DNA of 64,000 nt, taken from CAWCUK01 sp963798775 (GTDB lineage: Bacteria; Bacteroidota; Ignavibacteria; Ignavibacteriales; Ignavibacteriaceae). A program made the translations under genes and the position numbers. Each line of letters starts with the position of its first letter. The first letter of the stretch is position 1. Of this stretch, positions 1-9,819 are shown one piece after another. Under the pieces are notes generated by a model. That model searched no databases. It saw only the letters and a list, made by a program, of their open reading frames with translations, and was not told the DNA's origin. The stretch lies in contig CAWCUK010000003.1 in the NCBI GenBank assembly GCA_963798775.1, positions 744,001 to 808,000 of the forward strand. The letters are read 5' to 3'.

Positions 1-94
1 TTTGTGTTGGAAACTGTCTGTGCAAAAGAAGTGACTGAAATAAAAAGAATACTCAGAATTATTTTTTTCATATTTTTTAGGTTTAAGTTTAGAA
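1..94. other. Left-edge stretch, no gene assigned
   Basis: These bases lie downstream of mtaB. One plus-strand frame reads a short Cys-containing tail (CVGNCLCKRSD) to a stop near base 36, which could be the end of a gene cut by the window edge, but 11 residues are too few to name it. The remainder is T-rich with no clear hairpin. Confidence 0.3.
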
Positions 95-1423
95 TTAACT
101 TGCCTTTAAGTCAACTGAATTTTTTGTCTCTATTAACTTTCCTTCACAAATATCGTCATATATTTTTGAAATATTAACGGTTGAAAATTTATTTATAATA
201 TTTTCATCAAAGGGAAGAGAAACTCTAACATAATTTGAAGAGAATCCTTTCATCATACCATTATAATCTTGATGCTCAAAAAGAACATCAATTTCTTTCC
301 CTACTGAAGTTTGATAAAATTCTCTTTTCTTTTTTGCGCTAAGAATTCTTAACATATTATTTCTCTTACGTCTAACGGCAACATCAACTGTTCCTTCCAT
401 AGTTATAGCTTTTGTATCGGGACGTTCAGAATAAGTAAAAACGTGAAGGTAAGAAATCGGCAGTTCTTTAAGAAAATTATATGTTGTTAAAAAATCTTCT
501 TCGGTTTCACCGGGAAAACCAACAATTACATCAACACCTATTCCAAGTTCTGGAATAAGCGATTTAGCTTTATTTATCAACTCGGAATAATATTCCGCTT
601 TATACCGGCGCTGCATTAATTTTAATATTTTGGAACTCCCGCTCTGCAGGGGAATATGAAAATGCTTGCACATTTTCTCGTTTTCTTTTGTAAGCAACAA
701 AATATCATCGGTAAGTAAATTTGGCTCAATTGAACTAATGCGGATTCTGAAATCACCCGGTACTTCTACCATTCCGCACAAAACATTATAGAGATCTGTG
801 GAAAAACTTTTTCCGTAATCGCCGACATTTACTCCCGTTAAAATAATTTCTTTATAACCGGAATTGACCAATTGAGTAAATTCTTCAATAAGAATTTCAG
901 GAGACATACTTCGGCTTTTGCCGCGAGCAAGTGGAATTGTACAGAATGAACATTTGTAATCGCAGCCGTCCTGTATTTTAAAATACGCCCTGGTTCTGCT
1001 GTCCGCGTCGGTAGAATGCGCAATTCCAAATTCATTCAGATCCTCAGTTGGGGAAACATAAATACAGGCAAGATCTCTCTTATCAAAAGTTTCAATTAAA
1101 GAAAAAAGCTTAAATTTTTCATTGCTTCCAAGAACAATATCAACACCGTCAATATTTGAAATTTCATCCGGCCGGAGCTGGGCAAAACATCCTGTAACTA
1201 TAATAAACGCTTCGGGATTTTTTCTTAAGGCTCTACGAACAAGCTGTTTACATTCTTTTTCCGCATTTTCGGTAACAGTGCAAGTATTGAAAAGATAAAT
1301 ATCCGCTTTCTCTTTAAAATCTACAATTTCATATCCCTTATTTAGAAACTGATTTCCGATTGTAGAGGTTTCGGAAAAATTTAATTTACAGCCTAATGTA
1401 TGTAATGCTACTTTATTTATCAT
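95..1423 (-). CDS. mtaB: tRNA t6A37 methylthiotransferase MtaB
   Basis: Radical-SAM methylthiotransferase that converts N6-threonylcarbamoyladenosine at tRNA position 37 to its 2-methylthio form. The protein has 442 residues, normal for the family. The N-terminal UPF0004 domain opens with HTLGCKLN and carries further Cys at NTCTV and TGCFA, the ligands of the auxiliary 4Fe-4S cluster. The radical-SAM motif CDYKCSFC lies near residue 153, and a TRAM-like segment closes the protein. HTLGCKLN and overall length favour MtaB over MiaB or RimO. It lies 74 bases downstream of rpsA, separated from it by a strong hairpin terminator, so it is probably read mainly by read-through or from its own weak promoter. 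Confidence 0.93.
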   Translation of the reverse strand: MINKVALHTLGCKLNFSETSTIGNQFLNKGYEIVDFKEKADIYLFNTCTVTENAEKECKQLVRRALRKNPEAFIIVTGCFAQLRPDEISNIDGVDIVLGSNEKFKLFSLIETFDKRDLACIYVSPTEDLNEFGIAHSTDADSRTRAYFKIQDGCDYKCSFCTIPLARGKSRSMSPEILIEEFTQLVNSGYKEIILTGVNVGDYGKSFSTDLYNVLCGMVEVPGDFRIRISSIEPNLLTDDILLLTKENEKMCKHFHIPLQSGSSKILKLMQRRYKAEYYSELINKAKSLIPELGIGVDVIVGFPGETEEDFLTTYNFLKELPISYLHVFTYSERPDTKAITMEGTVDVAVRRKRNNMLRILSAKKKREFYQTSVGKEIDVLFEHQDYNGMMKGFSSNYVRVSLPFDENIINKFSTVNISKIYDDICEGKLIETKNSVDLKAS

Positions 1424-1444
1424 AAATATCTAATGTTTAAAAAT

Positions 1445-1471
1445 TTAAGAGCGGGAAAAACCCGCTCTTAA
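1445..1471 (-). terminator. Rho-independent terminator after rpsA
   Basis: A perfect 11-bp stem (1445-1455 pairing with 1461-1471, core GAGCGGG/CCCGCTC) with a five-base loop is followed on the minus strand by a T-rich tract (AAATTTTT). It lies directly downstream of the rpsA stop and upstream of mtaB. Confidence 0.85.
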
Positions 1472-1497
1472 TGAAAAGAAACAACTTAATATTGAAA

Positions 1498-3312
1498 TCA
1501 GCTATTTTTATCGGAAGAACGGTTATCCGGGACTTCAAAAATAGGGAAGTCGGATGCGTCAATAGCTCCGGTATCAGCATTTTTTATTTCATCTGTAGAA
1601 ACGCGGTCTAATTTGTGTTTGTCCAAATATTCACGAATTTCATCATCAGATTTTTCTTTTAATGCGGCAATAGCGCTAAGTACAATTTTCTTATTTTCTT
1701 TATCGAATTCGATTACCTTTAATTGCAAAACATCATCAACAGGAAAATGATTTGCGACGTTTTTGATTTTAGAAGTGGCAAGCTGAGTTGCCGGAACAAA
1801 ACCATCAACATCTTCGGGTAATTCCGCTATTAATCCTTTTTCAATAATTCTTACAACTTTACCTTGTGTTTCTGTACCGAGAGAGTAAAGTTTTTCAAAA
1901 TTATTCCAAGGATTATCTTCGACTTGTTTGTGTCCTAAAGATATTTTCCTTTGTTCAACATCAACGCCAAGAACAATTACATCAAGTTTTTCGCCTTTTT
2001 TAACAACTTCACCGGGATGGCGGATTTTCTTTGTCCATGATAAATCAGAAATATGCACTAGGCCGTCAACACCTGGTTCCAGTTCAACAAATACACCAAA
2101 ATTAGTTAAATTACGAGCAATTCCGGTATGTTTGGAACCGACAGGATATTTCTGCATTAAGGACTGCCATGGATCCGGTTCTAATTGTTTGATGCCGAGA
2201 GAAATTTTCTTTTCTTCTTTATCAAGGCTTAAAATAACTGCTTCAATTACTTGTCCCATTGCAACAACTTGAGACGGATGTTTGATATGCTGAGTCCAGC
2301 TCATCTCTGAATTATGAATAAGGCCTTCAATTCCTTTTTCAATTTCAATGAAAGCACCGTAATCAGTAAGAGAAACAACACGACCGGAAACTTTGTCGCC
2401 GACATGATACTTGTCGTCGATATTTTCCCAAGGATGCGGTAAAAGTTTTTTTAAGCTTAAAGAAATTCTCTTCTTTTCTTCATCAAAATCGGTAACAACA
2501 ACTTTAATATTCTGGTCAAGTTTAACAACTTCATTAGGATGATTAATTCTTCCCCAGCTAAGATCTGTTATGTGAATTAAGCCGTCAACACCGCCAAGAT
2601 CGACGAATACACCGAAATCGGTAATTGCTTTAACAATACCTTCCAGTATTTGACCTTTTTCTAAACTATTAAGAATCGCGTCTCTCTGATCGGCAATTTC
2701 TTCTTCAACAAGTACTTTATGAGAAACAACAACATTCTCGGTAGGAATATTAACTTTAACAACTTTAAAATCCATTGTTTGACCAACAAACGCATCAAAA
2801 TCACGGATTGGGCGAATATCGATTTGAGAACCCGGAAGAAATGCTTCCATTCCCATAAGATCCACAACCATACCGCCTTTAATTCTTTTAAGAATTTTTC
2901 CTTGAATGATTTCACCGGTTTCATGGGCGCGTACAACTTTTTCCCAAATTCGTAAGAAATCCGCTCTTGATTTAGAAAGTACTAAATTACCTTCCTGATC
3001 TTCTACGCTTTCCAGAACAACCTCAACTTCATTTCCGACTTTAATTTCTTCGGATTCATGAAATTCACCTTTTGAAATTGAACCTTCAGATTTAAAGCCT
3101 ACATCAAAAATTACATGGTCGCCTTGAACACGAACGATTTTACCTTTTATAAGTTCGCCTTCTTTTAAATCTTTAAAAGAATCAGCATAGAGGTTGGCTA
3201 AAGCTAAGAATTCTTCTTTAGAATATTCTTCATTATTAAATTCCTTCTTTGCCTTCTCATAGTCTCTCTCGTTCACAATTTTTTTATTCGAATCTTTTGT
3301 CTCTTCGGACAT
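1498..3312 (-). CDS. rpsA: 30S ribosomal protein S1
   Basis: Binds mRNA and helps load it on the 30S subunit. The 604-residue protein shows an acidic and basic N-terminal lead (about 45 residues), then six S1/OB-fold repeats at roughly 50-116, 133-200, 218-290, 305-375, 390-462 and 477-548. The repeats carry the usual G-FV-L and GL-H-S-LSW patterns, clearest in repeats 3 to 5. The start is supported by GGAGG seven bases upstream (GGAGGATTAATG). It follows cmk by about 115 bases in the same orientation, the cmk-rpsA pairing common in bacteria, and ends at a strong terminator. Confidence 0.96.
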   Translation of the reverse strand: MSEETKDSNKKIVNERDYEKAKKEFNNEEYSKEEFLALANLYADSFKDLKEGELIKGKIVRVQGDHVIFDVGFKSEGSISKGEFHESEEIKVGNEVEVVLESVEDQEGNLVLSKSRADFLRIWEKVVRAHETGEIIQGKILKRIKGGMVVDLMGMEAFLPGSQIDIRPIRDFDAFVGQTMDFKVVKVNIPTENVVVSHKVLVEEEIADQRDAILNSLEKGQILEGIVKAITDFGVFVDLGGVDGLIHITDLSWGRINHPNEVVKLDQNIKVVVTDFDEEKKRISLSLKKLLPHPWENIDDKYHVGDKVSGRVVSLTDYGAFIEIEKGIEGLIHNSEMSWTQHIKHPSQVVAMGQVIEAVILSLDKEEKKISLGIKQLEPDPWQSLMQKYPVGSKHTGIARNLTNFGVFVELEPGVDGLVHISDLSWTKKIRHPGEVVKKGEKLDVIVLGVDVEQRKISLGHKQVEDNPWNNFEKLYSLGTETQGKVVRIIEKGLIAELPEDVDGFVPATQLATSKIKNVANHFPVDDVLQLKVIEFDKENKKIVLSAIAALKEKSDDEIREYLDKHKLDRVSTDEIKNADTGAIDASDFPIFEVPDNRSSDKNS

Positions 3313-3427
3313 TAATCCTCCTGAAATAAAAATTTTCTCTGCAACTATTACCTAAAGCCATCTGAAAAGTAATAAAGCAGAAAATTTAGTTTTACATAAT
3401 TAGTTATTGATGGCTTAAAAACCTTTT

Positions 3428-4132
3428 TTATTCTAAAGAAACTTTGATGCCTTTTTTAAGAGCAACTTTTCTTATTTGTTCCAGAATTATATTTACCTGG
3501 TCATCAATTGAAGCTTTAGAAGTATCAACTTCAACAGCGTCATCCGCTTTTTGAAGAGGGCTTGCCTCGCGCGTGGAATCAAGCTGATCCCGTTTTACCA
3601 GATTATTTTTAATCTCTTCCAAGGTAACCGCGGTTCCTTGCATTTCATATTCTTTTTTACGGCGTTCCGTTCTTTGTTCAATAGAAGCTGTTAAGAAAAT
3701 TTTAACATCGGCATTAGGAAAAACTACGGTTCCGATGTCTCTTCCTTCCATTACTACGCCTCCATTTTTCTTCTCGCCAATTTCCTGCTGCTTTTTGACA
3801 AGAGCTTTTCTAACTTTTTCTATTTTACTAATGTCGCTTACGTTATAATTAACATCTTTCGATCTAATTTTATCGGTTACTTCAATACCGTTTGCAAAAA
3901 CATGGGTAACTCCGTCTCTGAATTCTAATGTAATATCGGTATCATTAGCAAGCTTTATAATTTCTTCAGTATCTTTAAGAACATTTCGCTGCATTGCCAA
4001 ATAAGTTAATGTCCGGTACATTGCGCCGGTATCAATATACAAATAGCCCAATTTCCGGGCGACAAGTTTTGCAGAAGTACTTTTTCCGGAACCTGCAGGT
4101 CCGTCAATTGCGACCACTAATCTTTTTGACAT
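3428..4132 (-). CDS. cmk: Cytidylate kinase
   Basis: Phosphorylates CMP and dCMP with ATP in pyrimidine salvage. The 234-residue protein starts with the P-loop AIDGPAGSGKST and contains the family's IDTGAMYR and VMEGRDIGTVVFP motifs, followed by a LID region with RRKKEYEMQG and KRDQLDSTREASP. Length and order match bacterial CMP kinase. It sits between dnaX (upstream) and rpsA (downstream), all on the minus strand. Confidence 0.96.
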   Translation of the reverse strand: MSKRLVVAIDGPAGSGKSTSAKLVARKLGYLYIDTGAMYRTLTYLAMQRNVLKDTEEIIKLANDTDITLEFRDGVTHVFANGIEVTDKIRSKDVNYNVSDISKIEKVRKALVKKQQEIGEKKNGGVVMEGRDIGTVVFPNADVKIFLTASIEQRTERRKKEYEMQGTAVTLEEIKNNLVKRDQLDSTREASPLQKADDAVEVDTSKASIDDQVNIILEQIRKVALKKGIKVSLE

Positions 4133-4186
4133 AGCTTGTAAAAATAAATAATATTAATAAAAATTTCAAAAAAAGAATTTTATTTA

Positions 4187-5844
4187 TTAAGTATTCATTT
4201 CTTGTCCGCCCAAATCATCAATTATTGCTCTAACATAGGGATCTTTATCATTTACGTTATTCTCTATTAATGAATTAGGTTTCTCAACTTCCGAAATTAT
4301 AAATTTAAGTTTTTTTCCGAAGTAAGTTTGAGACATATTTTGAAGATAAACATCGTGATCTTTTATTAGATCCATTCCGTGTGAATTATTGCTGGATATA
4401 CTAAGCTTTTGTCCTTCTAATTTTAAAATTTTTATCGATTGCAAAAAAGGACCAAGTATTAAGCCTTTTTCGGAACCTATTTTTTCTACAAATCCTTGCC
4501 ATTTATTAACTATTGAGGAAAAATCGAAATTGGAGTTTTCCGGCGGTAAATTATTTACGGTTTTGGAGGGATAATAGTGTTTCTGCCTGCAGAAGAACTG
4601 CTTTTTGTAAAGTTAGTTTTAGGTTTTTGTACAACTTCTTTTTGAGGAATTGAAGTTTTTGAGTACTCTGTTTTGGGATGCTCTTTTACAACTTGCGGCG
4701 AGGAGGAAGAATTAGCGGAATTATTAATTTTTGATAATAAATCACTTATTGTTGTTGTTTTTTCCAGTCCAATTAAGTGACTTAAAGCGATTTCGACTTT
4801 TAATCTCTGGTTTTGCGCAAACCTTAATTCTTGACTAGTCTTATTTAAGAAATTCAGAAGTCGGAGAATATCACCTTCGGAAAATTTATTAATGTAATTT
4901 AGATATCTTGATTTAAAAATATCTGCGGTTTCAACTAAATCAGCTTTTTGTGTTAAAATAACCGTCATAATATTTCTGAAATGCTCGATTAATCCATCCA
5001 TAAAATCGATGAAATTCCAGCCATGTTCATAAATAGATTTTGTAACTTCAAATACAGCTTTGAAATTTTTATCCAAAACAGAGTCGGAAATAGTAAAATA
5101 AATTTCATCGTCAACAAGATTCATCATCTGCGCTACAGTCGCGGCATCAATTTGATTTCCGCAGAAAGAAACTACCTGGTCAAAAATACTTTCAGCATCA
5201 CGAAGCGCGCCATCCGCCTTTTTAGCAATTATGGTTAAAGTTTTATCGTCAATTTCTATTTTTTCGCTTTCCGAAATTTTACCGAGAAGAGATTTTATTG
5301 TATCAAGCTGGATTCTTCTGAAATCAAATCGCTGGCATCTTGAAATAATTGTAAGCGGAACTTTATGAACATCTGTGGTTGCAAAAATAAAAATTGTATG
5401 CGCGGGCGGTTCTTCTAAAGTTTTCAGGAATGCGTTAAAAGATTCCTTTGTAAGCATGTGAACTTCATCAATAATGTAAATTTTAAATTTACCTTTGGTA
5501 GGAGCATATTTCACTGATTCGCGCAATGTTCTTATTTCATCAATTCCGCGGTTTGAAGCGCCGTCAATTTCTATTATATCCATAGATTGAGATGACTGAA
5601 TTGAACGGCACATTTCACATTCGTTACATGGTTCAAAATCTACGGGGTTTAAACAATTTAAAGTTTTAGCAAGAATTCTGGCTGTAGTTGTTTTACCTAC
5701 TCCTCGCGGGCCGGTAAATAAATATGCATGCGCAATCCTATTATTCTTAATAGCGTTTTTCAGTGTAGCTGTTATATGTTCTTGTCCGACTACTTCGGTA
5801 AACTTTTGCGGACGCCATTTTCTTGCTGTTACTATGAATGACAT
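4187..5844 (-). CDS. dnaX: DNA polymerase III gamma/tau subunit, frame broken at 4555-4566
   Basis: ATPase core of the clamp loader. The first open frame (5844 to 4555, 429 residues) has Walker A GPRGVGKTTT, the zinc-binding Cys set (CLNP...CNECEMC), IDEVHML and the SRCQRF sensor, then a low-complexity Ser/Thr/Lys linker. It stops at TAA (4555-4557). Stepping back one base at the CCAAAACCG run gives an open frame through 4187 with about 120 more residues (TVNNLPPENS... GGQEMNT), which resembles a tau C-terminal domain. So either a one-base deletion in a short A run, or translational frameshifting giving a 429-residue gamma-like form and a tau of about 550. The run has only four A, and no classic X-XXY-YYZ heptamer, so an error is at least as likely. 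Downstream of lon and msrC. Confidence 0.85.
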
Positions 5845-5903
5845 TTTCTCTACAACCTCAAATCTTAAAATCTCGAATCTAATTTAATTTATTTAATTAA
5901 AAA

Positions 5904-6392
5904 TTATATTATTTCGGATGATAAAAAATTAACCATTTCTTCAAGATATTTTTTATCAGTTTCTGTAAAAGAATTATAAGATGTACTGTCTAAATCAAGT
6001 ACACCGAATAATTTATTTTCTTTTATAATCGGGACTACAATTTCTGAAAGTGAATCAGCGTCGCACGCGATGTGGCCGGGAAATTCATTAACATTAGGTA
6101 CAACTATAGTTTCTTTCTTTAGCGCGGAAGTTCCGCAAACACCTTTTCCTATTTCAATTGAAGTACAAGCGATTTTTCCCTGGAAGGGCCCGAGAAATAA
6201 TTTTTTGCCGTCATATAAATAAAACCCGGCCCAGCTTATTTTCACAAATGTCTGTTTTAAAGCAGCAATAAAATTAGAAAGATTCGAAAGCAGATTTTCA
6301 TCTTTATTAAGAAGAATTTTTACCTGCTTTACTAAAAGTTCATAAGTTTCATTAAGTGAAAGTTCATTATTTATAATTAAATTTTCCGACAC
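5904..6392 (-). CDS. msrC: Free methionine-(R)-sulfoxide reductase (GAF domain)
   Basis: Reduces free Met-R-sulfoxide. The 162-residue single GAF-domain protein contains all three Cys positions known from fRMsr: ACTSIEIG, GKGVCG and GHIACD, plus SEIVVPI and GVLDLDS. The start is a GTG (6390-6392) immediately after the lon stop codon, so translation is probably coupled to lon. No close Shine-Dalgarno outside the lon coding end is obvious. The lon-msrC-dnaX order suggests one transcript from the promoter upstream of lon. Confidence 0.85.
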   Translation of the reverse strand: MSENLIINNELSLNETYELLVKQVKILLNKDENLLSNLSNFIAALKQTFVKISWAGFYLYDGKKLFLGPFQGKIACTSIEIGKGVCGTSALKKETIVVPNVNEFPGHIACDADSLSEIVVPIIKENKLFGVLDLDSTSYNSFTETDKKYLEEMVNFLSSEII

Positions 6393-8843
6393 TTATTTTG
6401 CTTTCTTCGTTGTAGTTCTTGTCCCTTTTTTCTTTACTTCCTTAAGAAGTTTCCATTCTTTGAAAACATGAGGAAGCGCGTCTTCAACTTTCTCTATAGG
6501 AACAATTCTCAGTTCACTTTTTACTTCATCTCGTATTTCCTTAAGATCAATTTCATTATCCATCGGAATAAGTACTTTTTCAATATTATTTCTTTTAGCG
6601 GCTAATAATTTTTCATTCAATCCGCCTATAGGAAGAACATTTCCGCGAAGTGTAATTTCACCTGTCATTGCGATATTATTTGAAGCAGGCCTTCCGCTTA
6701 CTGCCGAAAGAATGGCCATTGTCATTGTAATTCCGGCTGAAGGTCCGTCTTTAGGAATTGCGCCTTCAGGAAGATGAATGTGGACTTCTTTACCTTTAAA
6801 AGAATTTGGATCGAGGCCGAATTTATTGGCGTTTGATCTAATATAACTTAATGCCGCTTGCGCTGATTCTTTCATTACGTTTCCGAGCTGTCCGGTAAGT
6901 GTAAGTTTTTCCGCGCCGTTCATTATTGTAACATCAACCGTAAGAATTTCTCCGCCTACACTTGTCCAGGCTAAACCTGTAACACTTCCGATACGAAGTT
7001 CTTTACTGTGCTTTTGATGCCGGAAACGAGGAATTTTTAAATATTCTTCAACCTTTTGTTCATCAACCGTAAAATGCTGTTTTTTCTTTTTACTTTTTCC
7101 GTTGGTCGAATCCTGAAGAACAATATCGCGCGCAACTTTTCTGCATACGGAAGCTAATTCTCTTTCTAAATTTCTAACACCTGCTTCTCTTGTATATTCA
7201 GATACTATTTTTCTAATGGCTTCATCTGTAAAATCGATTGACTTTTTACTTAAACCGTGAGCAATTAATTGTTTAGGAAGAATATGTCGTTTAGCAATTT
7301 CAACTTTATCTAATTCTAAATATCCCGGAAGCTCAATTATTTCCATTCTGTCCTGAAGCGGCAGCGGAATATTATAACGCACATTTGCGGTTGTGATAAA
7401 CATTACCTGCGAAAGATCATAATCAACTTCTAAATAATGATCGTTAAAAGTATGATTTTGTTCAGGATCCAATACTTCCAGCATTGCCGAAGAAGGATCG
7501 CCTCTAAAATCCATACTCATTTTATCTATTTCATCAAGAAGCATAACCGGATTTGTTGTTCCTGCTTTCTTCATAGATTGAACTATTTTTCCCGGCATAG
7601 ATCCAATATAAGTTCTGCGGTGGCCCCTAATTTCAGCCTCATCTCTTACACCGCCAAGACTGATTCTTACAAATTCTCTGCCTAAAGCGCGTGCAATAGA
7701 TTTACCGAGCGAAGTTTTACCGACTCCGGGAGGGCCTACAAAACATAATATTTGTCCACGCATTTGTTTAACAAGATTAAGAACCGCAATGTGTTCAATA
7801 ATTCTTTCTTTCGGTTTTTCTAAACCAAAATGATCTTCATCTAAAATTTTCTTTACATGATCAATTTTTAAATTGTCTTTTGTTTTTTTAGCCCAAGGTA
7901 CGTCTGTAAGCCAATCTAAATAATTTCTAATTACTGTAGATTCGGGAGACATAGGCGGCGTTTTTCGAAGCTTATTCAGCTCGTCCAATGCCTTATTCTC
8001 CGCTTCTTTAGGCATTTTGGCTTTTTTAATCTTATCACGAATTTTTAAGAATTCGGGATTAATATCTTCTTCGTCACCTAATTCATCCTGTAGGATTTTT
8101 ATCTGTTCTTGTATTATAAATTTGCGCTGTGTTTTTGCAATATTTTCCTGAACTTTATTATCAATTTCTTTTTCAATTTTTAGAATATCAATCTCAGAAT
8201 TTAAGATTTTTATAACTTCATAATACTGCTCTTTTAAAGTAAACTTCTGAAGAATTGTTTGCTTTACATCTATTAACTGGTTAATATTTGCGGCTACATA
8301 AAAAATTTTTCTATCAGGTTCTTCAATATTTTCAAAAGCCGTAAGTGCTTCGTTTGGAATATTGCGGCTAATTTTAACATAATCTTTAAAGAGCTGAGAC
8401 ATCTGCCGGATCAATGCGTTCATTTCATGATCTTTTTCAACTTCCGGGATTATTACTTCAATTTTTGCCTCAAAAAATTCTTTATTATCTGTAAATTCAG
8501 TAATTCGTCCTTGAAGTAAACCGTCAACTAAAATTTTCATTAAACCGTTCGGCAATTTTAATATTTGAACAATTTTTGCGATTGTTCCCTCACGGTATAT
8601 ATCTTCTTTTTTAGGATCTTCTATGTTAGATTTTTTTTGGGTTGAGAGGAAAATATATTTGGTAGATTCAAGAGCATAATTTGCGGCGCGTATAGATTGT
8701 TCGCGTCCCACTAAAACCGGGAAAATCATGTAGGGGAAAATTACTATATCCCTCAACGGAAGTATCGGAAGTATTTCCGGCAAATTTTCTACTATAGAGC
8801 TATCTGTTCGTTTATTTATTTCCAACTCACTAAATTGTTTCAA
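6393..8843 (-). CDS. lon: ATP-dependent protease La (Lon)
   Basis: Cytosolic AAA+ serine protease that degrades misfolded and regulatory proteins. The 816-residue protein has the N-terminal LAN substrate domain (about 25-230), a coiled-coil linker, an AAA+ module with Walker A GPPGVGKTS and Walker B MLLDEIDKM, and a C-terminal protease domain with the catalytic Ser in KDGPSAG and the Lys in GGLNEKLLAAKR. A Lys-rich tail follows. The start is TTG, preceded by AAGGAG at seven bases spacing, and a good sigma-70 promoter lies 45-75 bases upstream. Confidence 0.97.
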   Translation of the reverse strand: MKQFSELEINKRTDSSIVENLPEILPILPLRDIVIFPYMIFPVLVGREQSIRAANYALESTKYIFLSTQKKSNIEDPKKEDIYREGTIAKIVQILKLPNGLMKILVDGLLQGRITEFTDNKEFFEAKIEVIIPEVEKDHEMNALIRQMSQLFKDYVKISRNIPNEALTAFENIEEPDRKIFYVAANINQLIDVKQTILQKFTLKEQYYEVIKILNSEIDILKIEKEIDNKVQENIAKTQRKFIIQEQIKILQDELGDEEDINPEFLKIRDKIKKAKMPKEAENKALDELNKLRKTPPMSPESTVIRNYLDWLTDVPWAKKTKDNLKIDHVKKILDEDHFGLEKPKERIIEHIAVLNLVKQMRGQILCFVGPPGVGKTSLGKSIARALGREFVRISLGGVRDEAEIRGHRRTYIGSMPGKIVQSMKKAGTTNPVMLLDEIDKMSMDFRGDPSSAMLEVLDPEQNHTFNDHYLEVDYDLSQVMFITTANVRYNIPLPLQDRMEIIELPGYLELDKVEIAKRHILPKQLIAHGLSKKSIDFTDEAIRKIVSEYTREAGVRNLERELASVCRKVARDIVLQDSTNGKSKKKKQHFTVDEQKVEEYLKIPRFRHQKHSKELRIGSVTGLAWTSVGGEILTVDVTIMNGAEKLTLTGQLGNVMKESAQAALSYIRSNANKFGLDPNSFKGKEVHIHLPEGAIPKDGPSAGITMTMAILSAVSGRPASNNIAMTGEITLRGNVLPIGGLNEKLLAAKRNNIEKVLIPMDNEIDLKEIRDEVKSELRIVPIEKVEDALPHVFKEWKLLKEVKKKGTRTTTKKAK

Positions 8844-8886
8844 AAATTAACTCCTTAAGTTATTTTTTTGGTAGTTTTAAAAATGA

Positions 8887-8915
8887 AATATACCAAAATG
8901 AGTTCCGGCATTCAA
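8887..8915 (-). promoter_or_regulatory. Sigma-70-like promoter for lon
   Basis: On the minus strand TTGAAT (8915-8910) and TATATT (8892-8887) are separated by exactly 17 bases, upstream of the lon TTG start and its AAGGAG ribosome site. The hexamers match the -35 and -10 consensus at 4/6 or better. Confidence 0.6.
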
Positions 8916-9000
8916 GGAATTAAGCAGTCAGGTGAGGTAGATGAATTCTTAAATATCCTTAGGGAAATTTTTAATATATTTGTAAATAAAAAAGGTAAAT

Positions 9001-9768
9001 ATGATTGATGCGGTTGTAAAAATTACAAAAGAAGCCGGCGGCCTTGTGAGGGAAGGTTTCGGTAATAAGTTTAAAATTGAATACAAGAGCAATGAATCCA
9101 ATCTTGTAACGGAAGTTGATAAAGCCTCAGAAAAATTAATAACGGATTATATTAAGAAAAATTTTCCTTCTCACGCAATTTTAGCCGAAGAGGGAGGCGA
9201 ATCGGGCGGAGACGCGGAATACCGCTGGGTTGTTGATCCTATTGACGGAACGACTAATTTCGCTCACGGTTTGCCTATTTTTTCAGTTTCCATAGGAGTT
9301 CAAAAAAACGGGAAAACTGTAGCCGGAGCTGTTTATGATGTTATGCAGGATGTAATGTACAGCGCGGAATTAGGCAGCGGCGCTTTCGCAAATGATAAAA
9401 AAATAAATGTTCGCGATAACGAGAATATTAAACACAGTGTTTTAGTAACGGGATTTCCTTACAACATTGCTGACAATCCGGAAAATGCAATTGAAAAGTT
9501 TGGTGCGTTAACAACAATTGCAAGAGGAGTACGCCGTTTAGGTTCGGCGGCAATTGATTTCTGTTATGTGGCAAAAGGCGTTTTTGATGGCTTTTGGGAA
9601 GTCTATCTTCACCCGTGGGATGTTTGCGCCGGTAAATTAATTGTTGAGGAAGCAGGAGGTTTAGTTACTGATTTTCAAGGAAATGAAATAGATATTTTTT
9701 CTAAAAAAATTCTAGCTACAAATAAAGGAATTCATCAGGAAATGATGAACATTTTAAACCGGCATTAA
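9001..9768 (+). CDS. suhB: Inositol-1-monophosphatase family protein
   Basis: Mg-dependent phosphatase of the IMPase/SuhB family; the likely substrate is inositol-1-phosphate or a related sugar phosphate. The 255-residue protein has the metal-binding series EEGGE (about residue 65), WVVDPIDGTTNF (about 80) and HPWDVCAGKLIVEEAGG near the end. An AAGG ribosome site precedes the ATG. It is divergent from lon and convergent with the acyl-CoA ligase gene, with a shared terminator. Fructose-1,6-bisphosphatase or histidinol-phosphatase activity cannot be excluded from sequence. Confidence 0.9.
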   Translation: MIDAVVKITKEAGGLVREGFGNKFKIEYKSNESNLVTEVDKASEKLITDYIKKNFPSHAILAEEGGESGGDAEYRWVVDPIDGTTNFAHGLPIFSVSIGVQKNGKTVAGAVYDVMQDVMYSAELGSGAFANDKKINVRDNENIKHSVLVTGFPYNIADNPENAIEKFGALTTIARGVRRLGSAAIDFCYVAKGVFDGFWEVYLHPWDVCAGKLIVEEAGGLVTDFQGNEIDIFSKKILATNKGIHQEMMNILNRH

Positions 9769-9774
9769 ATTAAA

Positions 9775-9811
9775 AACGCAGAATTATTTATTTATGAAAA
9801 TATTCTGCGTT
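9775..9811. terminator. Bidirectional terminator between suhB and the acyl-CoA ligase
   Basis: A 10-bp perfect stem (9775-9784 with 9802-9811, AACGCAGAAT) is followed by TCTAATTTTT on the plus side and by a T run on the minus side, between convergent genes. Confidence 0.75.
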
Positions 9812-9819
9812 CTAATTTT

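Noticed and set aside
4555..4570. E. coli-type dnaX slippery site (A AAA AAG)
   Set aside because: Not present; the local run is only four A in CCAAAACCG, so a textbook programmed site cannot be claimed.
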